Below the pieces are notes generated by a model that was not told the DNA's origin, did not search any database, and saw nothing but the letters and a program-made list of their open reading frames with translations. The position numbers were made by a program, and so were the translations under genes. Of a stretch of DNA of 64,000 bases, positions 7,422 to 16,408 are shown piece after piece. The number at the start of each line of letters is the position of its first letter. Position 1 is the first letter of the stretch. Source of the stretch: Candidatus Aminicenantota bacterium (GTDB taxonomy: Bacteria > Acidobacteriota > Aminicenantia > UBA2199); NCBI GenBank assembly GCA_026393835.1, contig JAPKZK010000137.1, positions 44,429 through 108,428 of the forward strand, written 5' to 3'.

Positions 7422-10400
7422 ATGAAGAAAGGGAATTTTTACCGTCATATCAAGCAAATGAAAGCTTTCTTATTCCTCTGTTTTATCTTCTTTATCTTTG
7501 CCGCCCCGAATATGCGGAGCGCATCGTCCAGGCCCCCCAAAACCCGTTTAAAAACTATCCCGGAAAAAAAAATGCAAATCGTTATATTAAAGGCAGATGA
7601 TTTTGTTTTTTCCGCGCCCTGGGTAAGATTTATCACGTATATTGAAGACAAGGGAATAAAAGCAAGTTTAGGGGTGGTTGGTGAAAAACTTGAAGATGAG
7701 TCTTTTTGTGAGTGGATAAAAAAGCTCTCCATGAAAGACAACTATGAGTTCTGGAACCATGGGGTGACTCATTCGTGTATAAGGAATGTAAACGAATTTA
7801 AGGGTATGCCTTATGAAGATCAATTCATTTATTTAGCGGAGACCCAGGGGTTATTGAAAGAAAAATGTGGAATTACCTGTCATACCTTTGGCGCACCCTG
7901 TAACCAGGTTGATGAGAATACGTCCCGGGCGCTGGAGGAAGTCGATGACATCGACGTATGGTACTTTGGCAATAGAAATTCATCAAAATTATTCCTGCAA
8001 AGAAAAGGAGAGATCGAATATCCGACTCTTGTCCCAAATTATAACTACTTTCTAGAAAAATATAATGAATACCGGTTGGCGGAATATGAATGTATAACCC
8101 TGCAAATACATCCGGGTTTTTGGAATGATGAGAATTGGCAGAATTTTTTAATGATTATGGATTTTCTCTCTCAAAAAAAAGTTGTTTTTATGAATCCCTA
8201 TGAATACTTTCAATCGATTACAAGGACCATAACGGTTACCAACGCCGGCAACAGCGGGCGCGGTTCGTTAAGGGCTGCCATTACACAGGCCAATACAAAG
8301 AAACTAAAAAAAACAGTTATTATTTTGCCTTCCGGGACCTATAATTTAAGCGGCAGGAAGGACGAAGACAACAAAACCCGGAGTGAACTGGTGGTTGCGT
8401 CTAATATCGAGATCCGGGGCGCCGGGGCCGCCGACACTATTATCGACGGTAACCACAACGGCCGGGTGTTTCTTATCCACAGCGGGAATTTTTATTTATC
8501 GGGAGTTACAATTCGCAATGGCAGCGCCAATTACGGCGCCGGTATCCGGGTGGACGGCGGCGTCTTTACCATCAAGGATTGCATTATAACCGGCAATTCC
8601 TTTATCGATAAAGAAAAAACCGGATCAGGCGGCGGCGGCGTCGGAATCTACGCCAGGAATGCAAAAGTCACTATTACCGGCTGCAAGATTACCGGCAATA
8701 TTGGAAATTCCCCCGGCAGCATAAAGGGAGGCGGGGCCTGGATAGATTTCCCCAATACCTCTAAACATGTCGATATCAGGAATAATCTAATCCAGGAGAA
8801 TCTTGCCAATAAAAACCCTTCAGGTACTGGCCAGGGGGGGGGACTTTACCTGCTGGCCAAGAACCCTGGCGGTGGGGTCGCTATTTTTAACAATACCTTC
8901 AGGGGTAATATTGCCGGTGCATTCGGCCCTGGTGAAGGGGGAGGGGTATATTTCCGGGAAGTGGGAGACGTCGTCCTGGAAAGAAACCGGTTTTGTGAAA
9001 ATGCCGCTTCTGTCAAAGGACAAAAAAATGGCCGCGGCGGAGCGATTTTTGCCGCTGGGGGAGTTGCCCTTACTATGACCAACAACCTGTTGGTTAATAA
9101 TCATGCCGGGATGAAGGGCTGCGGAATATATCTCGGCGATCCGGGTTCCGGTCAAACTAAAGCCGTTGTTTGCAATATGATCAATAACACCCTGGCAAAT
9201 AATAACCTGGGGATCGCCGGGAACGGAGGTGAAGGGATATATGTGGGAGATGATGTCACATTAAACCTTATTAACAACATCATTACGGGACATGCCGGGG
9301 GTATAAACCGTCCTGGCGCCGCCGCTGCCGGTCGGATCACCATGGAGGCCAATCTTTTTTACAACGCCGGCGACCCTGTATTGGGCGCCAATGCCCTGGT
9401 TCGGGATCCCCGCCTTAATTCCGAATTCAAGCCGCTGGAAGATTCGCCCGTGGTGGATGCAGGTAAAACCTTTCTGCCTGTAACCAAAGACCTGGAAGGT
9501 ATCGCGCGTCCCCAGGGGAATGGATACGACATCGGGTGTTATGAATATTTATCCCCCCCTGAACCAGCCATTTCGCTAAACAGGCCCCGGCTTAATTTTG
9601 CCGGCGGCGGCGGCCATGTCACAGGAAATCAATCTGTTCGGATTTCCAACAGCGGCGCGGGAATTTTGAATTGGACCGCGGAACCCGGAAAACCCTGGAT
9701 CCAGGTTAACCCTTCTTGCAAAAGCGGTACGGGAGTTGTTACAGTTGCCGTCGATCCCAGGGGATTACCCCCGGGGCCCCACACCGGTACGGTATTTATT
9801 ACCGATGCCAACGCCCCCAATTCCCCCCAAATTGTAAATGTAAATTTAACAGTATACCCCCCCGGGTTAACCGGCGTCCCCTTCGGTGGTTTCACTACAC
9901 CGGGAGACGGGGCCGTGGGAGTTACCGGTTCGATTCCTATAACAGGATGGGCCCTGGATGACATCCAGGTGGACAGGGTAGAGCTTTACAATAAGCAAGG
10001 GGAAACGCTTGTTTTTATCGGCGCCGGGGTATTTGTGGAAGGCGCCCGCCCGGATGAAGAGCAAGCCTACCCCAACTATCCCTTTAATTACCGGGCTGGT
10101 TGGGGATATCTATTGCTGTCGGACTTTTTGCCCGGGCAAGGGAACGGCGTCTTTACGATTACGGCCGTCGCCGTGGACAAGGAGGGCAACCGCGTAACCC
10201 TGGGCGCCAAAACTATTGCCTGTGACAATACCCATGCCGGCAAACCCTTTGGAGCATTAGATACACCCACCCAGGAGGGTATTGCCTCCGGCAGAAATTA
10301 TGTAAACTGGGGGTGGGTGTTGACGCCAAAACCGAACAAGATTCCCATTGATGGGTCCGCAATTAATATCTGGGTTGATGGGGTTCATATCGGTCATCCT

Positions 10401-11024
10401 ATCTATAATATATATCGGCGGGATATTGCATCTTTATTCCCAGGTTATGCCAATAGTAGTGGCGCTGTCGGCTATTCTATTTTGGATACGACTTCTTATG
10501 CCGATGGTGTGCATACTATCCAGTGGGGAGTTCGGGATAGCGCCGGGAATTCGGCTGTTATAGGGAGTAGGTGTTTTATTATCCAAAATTCGCAAGGGTC
10601 ATGGCGCATGGCGCGCGGGGCAGGGGTTGGGCGGGGCGGCCCTACATGGTCCTCCGATTCCGATCCCGTCGATGATGGCGGACCGGTCAAAATCAAAAAA
10701 GGGTATAACCCGGATAGCGAACCGGAATTGATTTATCCGGGAGACAATGGCACGATAACCATTGAAATCAGGGAATTAGATCGTATTGAAATCCATTTTA
10801 ATAATGATGCGGAAGACAATGCCAATGACCTGGAAAAAGCAGCGATTTATAATTTTTCCCCTCTTCCCGTGGGTTCTACCCTGGATATGAAGAAAGGAAT
10901 TTTTTATTGGCTGCCGGGGCCGGGTTTTGTCGGCGACTATCATTTTGTTTTTGTTGAGAAATGGAAAAATGGCGAGGTGTGCCGAAAGGTTATAATTGTA
11001 AGGATATTACCCAGGAACGTTTAG
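7422..11024 (+). CDS. Secreted NodB-like deacetylase / beta-helix / BACON multidomain protein
   Basis: About 1200 residues. Start chosen at 7422 because AGGAGA lies 7 nt upstream; 22 upstream codons in frame have no such site. Residues 13-30 form a signal peptide. Residues about 50-265 look like a polysaccharide deacetylase (NodB) fold with the paired Asp in ILKADDF, HGVTH and FGAPCN. Residues 268-709 are a right-handed parallel beta-helix opening TVTNAGNSGRGSLRAAI, with many GNxxxG-type turns. About 712-812 is a BACON-like domain (SVRISNSGAGILNWTAE), then two Ig-like modules and a cadherin-like tail (FYWLPGPGFVGDYHF). It probably acts on envelope or environmental polysaccharide outside the cell. 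The fusion order is unusual; enzymatic activity is inference. Confidence 0.8.
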   Translation: MKKGNFYRHIKQMKAFLFLCFIFFIFAAPNMRSASSRPPKTRLKTIPEKKMQIVILKADDFVFSAPWVRFITYIEDKGIKASLGVVGEKLEDESFCEWIKKLSMKDNYEFWNHGVTHSCIRNVNEFKGMPYEDQFIYLAETQGLLKEKCGITCHTFGAPCNQVDENTSRALEEVDDIDVWYFGNRNSSKLFLQRKGEIEYPTLVPNYNYFLEKYNEYRLAEYECITLQIHPGFWNDENWQNFLMIMDFLSQKKVVFMNPYEYFQSITRTITVTNAGNSGRGSLRAAITQANTKKLKKTVIILPSGTYNLSGRKDEDNKTRSELVVASNIEIRGAGAADTIIDGNHNGRVFLIHSGNFYLSGVTIRNGSANYGAGIRVDGGVFTIKDCIITGNSFIDKEKTGSGGGGVGIYARNAKVTITGCKITGNIGNSPGSIKGGGAWIDFPNTSKHVDIRNNLIQENLANKNPSGTGQGGGLYLLAKNPGGGVAIFNNTFRGNIAGAFGPGEGGGVYFREVGDVVLERNRFCENAASVKGQKNGRGGAIFAAGGVALTMTNNLLVNNHAGMKGCGIYLGDPGSGQTKAVVCNMINNTLANNNLGIAGNGGEGIYVGDDVTLNLINNIITGHAGGINRPGAAAAGRITMEANLFYNAGDPVLGANALVRDPRLNSEFKPLEDSPVVDAGKTFLPVTKDLEGIARPQGNGYDIGCYEYLSPPEPAISLNRPRLNFAGGGGHVTGNQSVRISNSGAGILNWTAEPGKPWIQVNPSCKSGTGVVTVAVDPRGLPPGPHTGTVFITDANAPNSPQIVNVNLTVYPPGLTGVPFGGFTTPGDGAVGVTGSIPITGWALDDIQVDRVELYNKQGETLVFIGAGVFVEGARPDEEQAYPNYPFNYRAGWGYLLLSDFLPGQGNGVFTITAVAVDKEGNRVTLGAKTIACDNTHAGKPFGALDTPTQEGIASGRNYVNWGWVLTPKPNKIPIDGSAINIWVDGVHIGHPIYNIYRRDIASLFPGYANSSGAVGYSILDTTSYADGVHTIQWGVRDSAGNSAVIGSRCFIIQNSQGSWRMARGAGVGRGGPTWSSDSDPVDDGGPVKIKKGYNPDSEPELIYPGDNGTITIEIRELDRIEIHFNNDAEDNANDLEKAAIYNFSPLPVGSTLDMKKGIFYWLPGPGFVGDYHFVFVEKWKNGEVCRKVIIVRILPRNV

Positions 11025-11280
11025 AATGGGGGCCCCCTTCCGCCGATGCATTTTTCTTGCCTGTCCCTTTTTCCCCACCTGGTGGAGATGTAAATAATAA
11101 GCCGCGGACAAACACGGACTGAACATTTAAGGGACATACAAGCATTGTCTACGCTACCGAGAAATTCGCACAAAGTACTTGACATTACTCTTGACGTTTA
11201 AACCAGGTATGTGTATAATAAATATTCGGCACCTATAAAAATATATGTAAACAAGCAGGTTGGGAATAATGGAGGTAGAC
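11025..11280. other. Intergenic region with repeat fragment
   Basis: It holds GCCGCGGACAAACACGGACT at about 11102-11121, a copy of the dispersed CACGGACAAACACGGA-type repeat also seen near 50541, 50797 and 63910, and the promoter described next. No gene is seen. Confidence 0.5.
11191..11219 (+). promoter_or_regulatory. Promoter of the HicB remnant and following membrane protein
   Basis: TTGACG (11191-11196), 17 bp, perfect TATAAT (11214-11219). It lies 61 bp before the HicB-like start, with GGAGG at 11271-11275. Confidence 0.75.
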
Positions 11281-11352
11281 ATGAATTACCCCGTAGTAAT
11301 ACATAAAGATAAAGACAGTGATTATGGAGTAACGGTTATCAAAAGGAGATAA
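11281..11352 (+). pseudogene. HicB-type antitoxin remnant, N-terminal 23 codons
   Basis: MNYPVVIHKDKDSDYGVTV is the start of a HicB antitoxin (normally about 70-130 residues, continuing PDLPGC). Here it breaks after this segment and ends VIKRR-stop. It keeps a promoter and a GGAGG site, and its final codons contain AAGGAGAT, which serves as the Shine-Dalgarno of the next gene, 1 nt after the stop. It may now work as a short coupling leader. Confidence 0.7.
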
Positions 11353-11353
11353 A

Positions 11354-11989
11354 ATGAACGATGAATTTAAGGAAATAGACAAGCCGGTCAAGCGTGATAA
11401 TGATGTCCTGTTCGATGAGTATGTCAACCGCAATCGTTACGGTTCGAGATTCTGGCTATCCGTTACGCTGGTGTTTTGCGCTATCCTGGCGGCTGTCGTG
11501 TATAAAGTGGCTGTCCTCGATAAAATCATCCCACCGGAAGTATTAAAAAACTCCCTGCAAATCTTCGCTATCGACAGCCAATGGGTTGTCCAACAGGAAG
11601 TGCATGAAAAAGATTTTAACGGCATCATCCTGGTGCCCCAGGTTTCCTTTCGCTTCCGCAACATCGGCAAAATCGATTTGTCCTATGTTTCCGTCCTGGG
11701 AGTGTTCCGCTTACTGAACCAACCACGCTCCATAGGCGAAGATAACCAACTGGTGCTTAAGGACTCGTTGAAACCCGGCGGCGAAAGTGAACGCATCGTT
11801 CTCACCTCCGGTTTCGGGTATCGGGCCTCCTCCAAAGAAGCTTTTGCCAGGAATTCAAAGGAATGGCAGAACGCCACAGCGGAAATTTATGTCAAATCCG
11901 GCAGTTCGGTTTTCATATATTTTAATAATTTCTACATTATCAAGAGGATCGAAGGCCTGAACATGGGAATCGACGTCAACATCAAATGA
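11354..11989 (+). CDS. Membrane-anchored hypothetical protein
   Basis: 211 residues: a charged cytoplasmic start (MNDEFKEIDKPVKRDND), one membrane helix at about 33-54 (WLSVTLVFCAILAAVVYKVAVL) broken by nothing, then a beta-rich extracytoplasmic domain with QVSFRFRNIGKIDLSYVSV and RIVLTSGFGYRAS. The outer domain resembles a beta-sandwich but I do not recognise the family. AAGGAGAT, 5 nt before the ATG, lies within the end of the HicB remnant, so translation is coupled to it. A weak hairpin follows the stop. Confidence 0.7.
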   Translation: MNDEFKEIDKPVKRDNDVLFDEYVNRNRYGSRFWLSVTLVFCAILAAVVYKVAVLDKIIPPEVLKNSLQIFAIDSQWVVQQEVHEKDFNGIILVPQVSFRFRNIGKIDLSYVSVLGVFRLLNQPRSIGEDNQLVLKDSLKPGGESERIVLTSGFGYRASSKEAFARNSKEWQNATAEIYVKSGSSVFIYFNNFYIIKRIEGLNMGIDVNIK

Positions 11990-12004
11990 TTTTTCTTTGA
12001 GAAC

Positions 12005-12030
12005 AAAACTGGAAAAAGCCGTCCGGTTTT
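12005..12030 (+). terminator. Weak hairpin, possible terminator
   Basis: AAAACTGG (12005-12012) can pair with CCGGTTTT (12023-12030) using one G-T pair, with a 10-nt loop. The T-run is part of the stem, so function is uncertain. Confidence 0.3.
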
Positions 12031-12087
12031 ACTTGAGACATTATCAAAAAAATAGAGTAAAAAGATAAAAAAATTTTTCAAAAGCTA

Positions 12088-12117
12088 TTGACATTTGAAA
12101 ATAATATATGCTATATA
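12088..12117 (+). promoter_or_regulatory. Promoter of the RiPP operon
   Basis: Perfect TTGACA (12088-12093), 18-bp spacer, TATATA (12112-12117), set in very AT-rich DNA. A GGAGG site at 12137-12141 is 6 nt before the precursor ATG. Confidence 0.7.
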
Positions 12118-12147
12118 GAATAGAAATAAATTTATTGGAGGTAAGTT

Positions 12148-12363
12148 ATGAAAAAAATTAAATTCAATATCAAGAAAGAGCTTAAACTCAAACTGCAGGA
12201 AATGAATCTTATCCTTGCAGGAAGCGGAAGAGAACCCCTTCCCTCCCCAGGAGGAGGATGTACCAATTGCTTAGGCCTCTGTGAAGTAACATGTTCGAAT
12301 GCCTGCTCTTCTAGTTGCACTACTAGATGTACAACGGGATGCGGAAACGTACTCAACCTGTAA
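12148..12363 (+). CDS. RiPP precursor peptide with CXXX repeats
   Basis: A 71-residue peptide. Residues 1-37 form a Lys/Leu-rich amphipathic leader (MKKIKFNIKKELKLKLQEMN) ending in PLPSPGGG. The core has eight cysteines at 38, 41, 45, 49, 53, 57, 61 and 65; the last seven are spaced exactly four apart, with mostly Ser, Thr and Gly between. This matches the plan of CXXX-repeat or ranthipeptide-like precursors whose cysteines are cross-linked by radical SAM enzymes to thioethers. It has its own promoter and GGAGG site, and the maturase begins 4 nt after its stop. The GGG before the first Cys is a plausible leader-cleavage site. The precursor role is inferred from composition and context; the exact family is not assigned. 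Confidence 0.85.
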   Translation: MKKIKFNIKKELKLKLQEMNLILAGSGREPLPSPGGGCTNCLGLCEVTCSNACSSSCTTRCTTGCGNVLNL

Positions 12364-12367
12364 ACTG

Positions 12368-13549
12368 ATGCCTGATAGAAAATTCTATGCAATTGAAAGA
12401 AAAGAACAGCGAAAATTTATCTTAACAATGACCGTTTATCACGGCTGCAACCTTAATTGCCGCTACTGTTATGAACACCGGGCGAATAAAGACGCCAACA
12501 GCATGGATTTCGAAGTAGCCAGGAATATAATCACCCATTTCATGGAAGCAGACAATGGTTTTGACAATAATGAATTCCAATTTTTCGGTGGGGAGCCCAT
12601 GATCGTATTCCCATTGATAAGGGAAATTGTAGATTGGTTCCATACCCAATCGTGGAAAAAAGGGCACATTTTTTTCATTTGCACGAATGGTACCATTCTG
12701 ACAGAAGAAATGAGGGAATGGCTAACTCAAAATAAACAATGTGTTGCAGCAGGAATCAGTCTTGATGGCAATAAAGCAGCCCATGATATAGGAAGAAGTA
12801 ATTCATACGATCTTCTTCTTCGAAATTTACCTTTTTTTAAAGAAACGTGGCCGACACAGCCCGCCAAAATGACAATATATTCGGAAACCATTCCTTATGT
12901 GGCTGATAGTATCATAGAACTGGAAGAGATGGGATTATATTTTACGGCCAATATCGTATTCGAAAATATATGGGGAAACGCAAAACAGAAGAGGAATTTA
13001 CTCGGCATGTATAAAAAACAATTGCTGCGGCTGGTCGATTATTATGCCTGTCACCCTCACCTGGAGCCGGTGGGTCCCCTTCTACAAAGGGACCTTGAAT
13101 ATATTAATCTCCCTAATCGAAAAATAAAGGTAAGCGACGGTGATTGCCAGAGATATTGCGGCGCTGGACATGAAATGGTAATGGTCGAAGTCGATGGTAC
13201 GACATATCCCTGTCACAGGTTTGCCCACTGGATTACCAATCGAACTGCTCCATCTGCCCCTATAAATATCCAAAAGGGATGGAAACCCGAATCATGCGCC
13301 CAATGTAATTTTATTACCATTTGCCCCACCTGCGCGGGTTTTAACTGGGAATTAAACGGTGATACGGGAATTCGCACAACATATCACTGTGAGGCTTTTA
13401 AACTGGAACTCTGGGCATCGGCCCAATTGCAAGCAATTCGACTGGGCCAATGCGAACCATCCGATTTATTGCGATTATCGGGGCATGAAAAAAATCGTAT
13501 CAAAAACCGTTTAGAATGGATTCTTGAATTCGCCGGTAAAGAATTATGA
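12368..13549 (+). CDS. Radical SAM/SPASM peptide maturase
   Basis: 393 residues when started at the ATG 4 nt after the precursor stop; longer readings would overlap the precursor gene. The radical SAM motif CNLNCRYC places Cys27, Cys31 and Cys34 on the cluster that cleaves S-adenosylmethionine; QFFGGEPM is the second conserved strand. The C-terminal third is a SPASM domain with CQRYCGAGHE, YPCHRF, CAQCNFITICPTCAG and YHCEAF, able to hold two auxiliary Fe-S clusters. It most likely forms thioether or related cross-links on the adjacent CXXX peptide in the cytoplasm. I see no clear recognition (RRE) domain; residues 1-20 precede the barrel. Confidence 0.92.
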   Translation: MPDRKFYAIERKEQRKFILTMTVYHGCNLNCRYCYEHRANKDANSMDFEVARNIITHFMEADNGFDNNEFQFFGGEPMIVFPLIREIVDWFHTQSWKKGHIFFICTNGTILTEEMREWLTQNKQCVAAGISLDGNKAAHDIGRSNSYDLLLRNLPFFKETWPTQPAKMTIYSETIPYVADSIIELEEMGLYFTANIVFENIWGNAKQKRNLLGMYKKQLLRLVDYYACHPHLEPVGPLLQRDLEYINLPNRKIKVSDGDCQRYCGAGHEMVMVEVDGTTYPCHRFAHWITNRTAPSAPINIQKGWKPESCAQCNFITICPTCAGFNWELNGDTGIRTTYHCEAFKLELWASAQLQAIRLGQCEPSDLLRLSGHEKNRIKNRLEWILEFAGKEL

Positions 13550-13598
13550 TAAATAATTTTATCAATTCTTTTGCAAAACATAAGAAGGAGCATACTAA

Positions 13599-14762
13599 AT
13601 GAAGAAAACACGCATTTCCAGATTGGTCATTATCCTCGGTATCTTAGGGGGTATTTCCCTGGCTGTGGTAAAACTTTATGTTGATTCCCAGGAAAAAAAA
13701 TACCAATTTTACCAGGAAGTAAATATCCGGGGAGTGTTAAACCTTAACGACCTCCAATGTTTTACGGACCTTCGGGCAATGAAGCTTACAAAGGAGAAAT
13801 CAAAAAAGATTAACCTCGAAAATAAATACGATGTATTATTGACCTGCACATTCGACACTCTGACGCCATGGCCATCAAAGGATAGAATGCCGGCCAATTT
13901 CAACCCCGGTGAGATAATAAACATAGGAATGGACCCGGGGCTTAGCATTAGAGAATTGCACCGGCAAGGTATTACCGGCAAAGATGTAAAGGTCGCTATC
14001 ATCGATTTTCCTTTCTTGCCGAACCACGAAGAGTACCGCGATAAAGTCGTATTGTTTAATCTAACCAATGGGAAAAGTATGAAAACATTGAGAAAACCCG
14101 CTATGCATGGGACAGGAACAGCCAGTTTATTGGTAGGGGAACGATGTGGGGTGGCGCCAGGCGCTAAACTCTATTTTTGGGGAAATCCGGATCCCGGAGC
14201 AAAGGATTTTACCCAGGATATAAACGGATTCCAGGAGATACTAAAATTCAACAGCAATAAAAAACCGGCCGACTGCATCCGGGTCGTCAGTTTATCCTTT
14301 GGCGCGGCAAAAGACTTTAAAAAAGTAGATGCTTTTGAAAAAATAATAGAAAAACTAAGGGATACAGGGGTAACGGTTGTAATTGTCGATAAATGGATTA
14401 ACGGCATCGGATGTCCTTTGTATAAAGATAGGAATAACCCATTGGATTATCGGTTACAATATTATTTCCAGGGCTATGAAAAAGATATACCTTCCGATGT
14501 CCTCTACATACCCTGCGATAATAGAACGACTGCCAGTGAGAGGGGAGAAAAGGAATATACCTTTCACGGCGAAGGGGGACTTAGCTGGGCTGTTCCATAC
14601 CTGGCGGGAGTAATTGCCCTGGGCTACCAGGTAGATCCAAATCTCAAAACAAAAGTTATTTTTAAATATCTGAGAGATACAGGGACGCCTTATAATCGCG
14701 GCTGGATTATCAATCCACGAAAATTTATCCAGGCGATCAAACAAAATTTAAAAGTGATATAA
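13599..14762 (+). CDS. Membrane-anchored subtilisin-like (S8) peptidase
   Basis: 387 residues. An N-terminal hydrophobic segment (about 8-26) anchors or exports it. The S8 triad is visible: Asp136 in VAIIDFPF, His170 in MHGTGTASLLVG and Ser329 in GGLSWAVPYLAG; the last motif replaces the usual GTSMAAPH with LSWAVPY. AAGGAG lies upstream of the ATG, 49 bp after the maturase stop, with no terminator between, so it is the third gene of the RiPP operon. It is the natural candidate to remove the leader peptide, perhaps after export, as LanP does for some lanthipeptides. No dedicated transporter gene is present. Confidence 0.85.
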   Translation: MKKTRISRLVIILGILGGISLAVVKLYVDSQEKKYQFYQEVNIRGVLNLNDLQCFTDLRAMKLTKEKSKKINLENKYDVLLTCTFDTLTPWPSKDRMPANFNPGEIINIGMDPGLSIRELHRQGITGKDVKVAIIDFPFLPNHEEYRDKVVLFNLTNGKSMKTLRKPAMHGTGTASLLVGERCGVAPGAKLYFWGNPDPGAKDFTQDINGFQEILKFNSNKKPADCIRVVSLSFGAAKDFKKVDAFEKIIEKLRDTGVTVVIVDKWINGIGCPLYKDRNNPLDYRLQYYFQGYEKDIPSDVLYIPCDNRTTASERGEKEYTFHGEGGLSWAVPYLAGVIALGYQVDPNLKTKVIFKYLRDTGTPYNRGWIINPRKFIQAIKQNLKVI

Positions 14763-14819
14763 GTCCTGTATTCTGGCTGCTCTTGAATTCACCTCACCCA
14801 ATGGCGCTTAAAAAATGTC

Positions 14820-14848
14820 TTGAACTTTTCTGCATTATTGTTTACAAT
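14820..14848 (+). promoter_or_regulatory. Promoter upstream of the 492-residue hypothetical gene
   Basis: TTGAAC (14820-14825), 17 bp, TACAAT (14843-14848). Leader about 40 nt without a Shine-Dalgarno. Confidence 0.5.
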
Positions 14849-14895
14849 ATAGATTAAAAAATGACAATGAGAATAATGATTTGATGTGACCTATT

Positions 14896-16374
14896 ATGGA
14901 CTATAAAGCTGGAAGCCAGATCCCGGAAAAGGAAATTTTGCGGCGTTATAAAGACGAAGACGGCGAAATATTTCTCGAAGTACGGGGCATAGAAAACGCT
15001 TATTTCCGCGTCACCACCGGGAACCAGGTTTATTATAAGCTAGATAAAACATTGATGGGGGAAGAAGACTTACAACTTTTGGATGATTTTTCAAAGTTAG
15101 AGCCGGGGTATGATTCCGAACCCGTCATTGAACTGTCCGAATTCGAAACCAGCGACTCTTTTATCGAGATGGGCCCGGAAATGTTGGTGGAAGAAGAGGG
15201 AGCCCCATTGCATCTTGTAAACCCTGCGGCCCATGACGAAGAAATCGAGATTGCGGAATTGGAAGAAGGCCAGGTCGTGCCCCGGTATTTAAGACCGTTG
15301 TGCAAAAAAACCGCCTATGGCGGGTATAGTTTTCGTTACAACCGGTTTCTATACATGTTGGATAAAGAGTACCGGGTGGAAATGAAAACCACGGATTCCA
15401 TGGCCAGTTATATGTTGGGGGTGGAAGATAAAATTCATGTTCCTCGTAAGGCGGCCCCACAGGTGGAGAAACCCGCGGCGCCGACTCCTACTCCTCCTCC
15501 TCCTGTTAGCAGCGCCTATAATAGCATGGAAATGAAGGATGAATTCGAGAAAGGCGATGTCTTGCCGGTTCCCTTGAGAGATCGATGTGATGAGGATATC
15601 GCCACCGGCGGGGGACGGATTATGATCGGTAATTACCTTTACTTCCTGGACGCGGATTATACGGTGACAGCCAGGATGAAGTTAGCCTATACCGAAGGAG
15701 ATGCCGTTGTCCCGGCGTCTGTTCCCGGCGCCGCCCCCCAAAAACAACTGCCCGTCGAGGCGATCGTTGCCAACCTGGTAAAGCATTTCGAAATCGCGTT
15801 GGATAAGTATAATATCAGCGCGGATTTTTTCAAGGACAGCGTGTTGGGACCCGGCAACCGGGAAGTGCTTATGCATATGTATAACGGCGACCTGACGGAA
15901 CTGAGCGACGATACCCGCGAAGCCGCTTCCCAGGGAAAACTGACCGTATTGGAAGGGGAACAAGGCTTTACATTATTACGCGCCGCCATTCTTCATGAAC
16001 TATATATTAAATCCACCCTGGCCGGCAGGGGCGGCAATATGAAGTATTATGTCACCCATATCGGTTCTTTGGAGGCTGACGGCAGGTTAAGCGAGTTCCA
16101 GGGGGAGATATCGTTGAAGCAGCAGCAGGACCTGTTAGACTTTTTCGGCAGCCGGGCCGGCGTCTATACCAATAAAACCACGCTCATCAGGCAGCTCTAC
16201 CGGGATTTACGGCCCACTATTTTCGAGGACTACCAGGCCATCAGGAAAATTGGGGGCAAGGTTCATTTCAATGCGTTTCTCATCGTTAAGTTGTATGAGC
16301 ACACCACCCGTTTGGACCGCGGCGACGGTATCACCTTGATCCGCTTATCCAGGGATATTATGGATTACCGGTGA
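14896..16374 (+). CDS. Hypothetical protein with internally duplicated domain
   Basis: 492 residues, soluble. An acidic N-terminal part is followed by two related segments of about 40 residues: one from GQVVPRYLRPLC to FLYMLDKEYRVEM (about 128-167), the other from GDVLPVPLRDRC to YLYFLDADYTVTARM (about 219-258). They are split by a Pro-rich linker (PAAPTPTPPPPV). The C-terminal 200 residues are helical (AIVANLVKHFEIALDKYNIS). I do not recognise the family. No Shine-Dalgarno; the next small gene is 34 bp downstream and probably cotranscribed. Confidence 0.75.
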   Translation: MDYKAGSQIPEKEILRRYKDEDGEIFLEVRGIENAYFRVTTGNQVYYKLDKTLMGEEDLQLLDDFSKLEPGYDSEPVIELSEFETSDSFIEMGPEMLVEEEGAPLHLVNPAAHDEEIEIAELEEGQVVPRYLRPLCKKTAYGGYSFRYNRFLYMLDKEYRVEMKTTDSMASYMLGVEDKIHVPRKAAPQVEKPAAPTPTPPPPVSSAYNSMEMKDEFEKGDVLPVPLRDRCDEDIATGGGRIMIGNYLYFLDADYTVTARMKLAYTEGDAVVPASVPGAAPQKQLPVEAIVANLVKHFEIALDKYNISADFFKDSVLGPGNREVLMHMYNGDLTELSDDTREAASQGKLTVLEGEQGFTLLRAAILHELYIKSTLAGRGGNMKYYVTHIGSLEADGRLSEFQGEISLKQQQDLLDFFGSRAGVYTNKTTLIRQLYRDLRPTIFEDYQAIRKIGGKVHFNAFLIVKLYEHTTRLDRGDGITLIRLSRDIMDYR

Positions 16375-16408
16375 AGGTAAATGAGTATTTAAGTAAGGAG
16401 GGGTTCAC

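Noticed and set aside
12299..12367. Upstream start of the radical SAM enzyme
   Set aside because: It would overlap the Cys-rich precursor in another frame; the ATG at 12368 gives the normal length and intergenic spacing.
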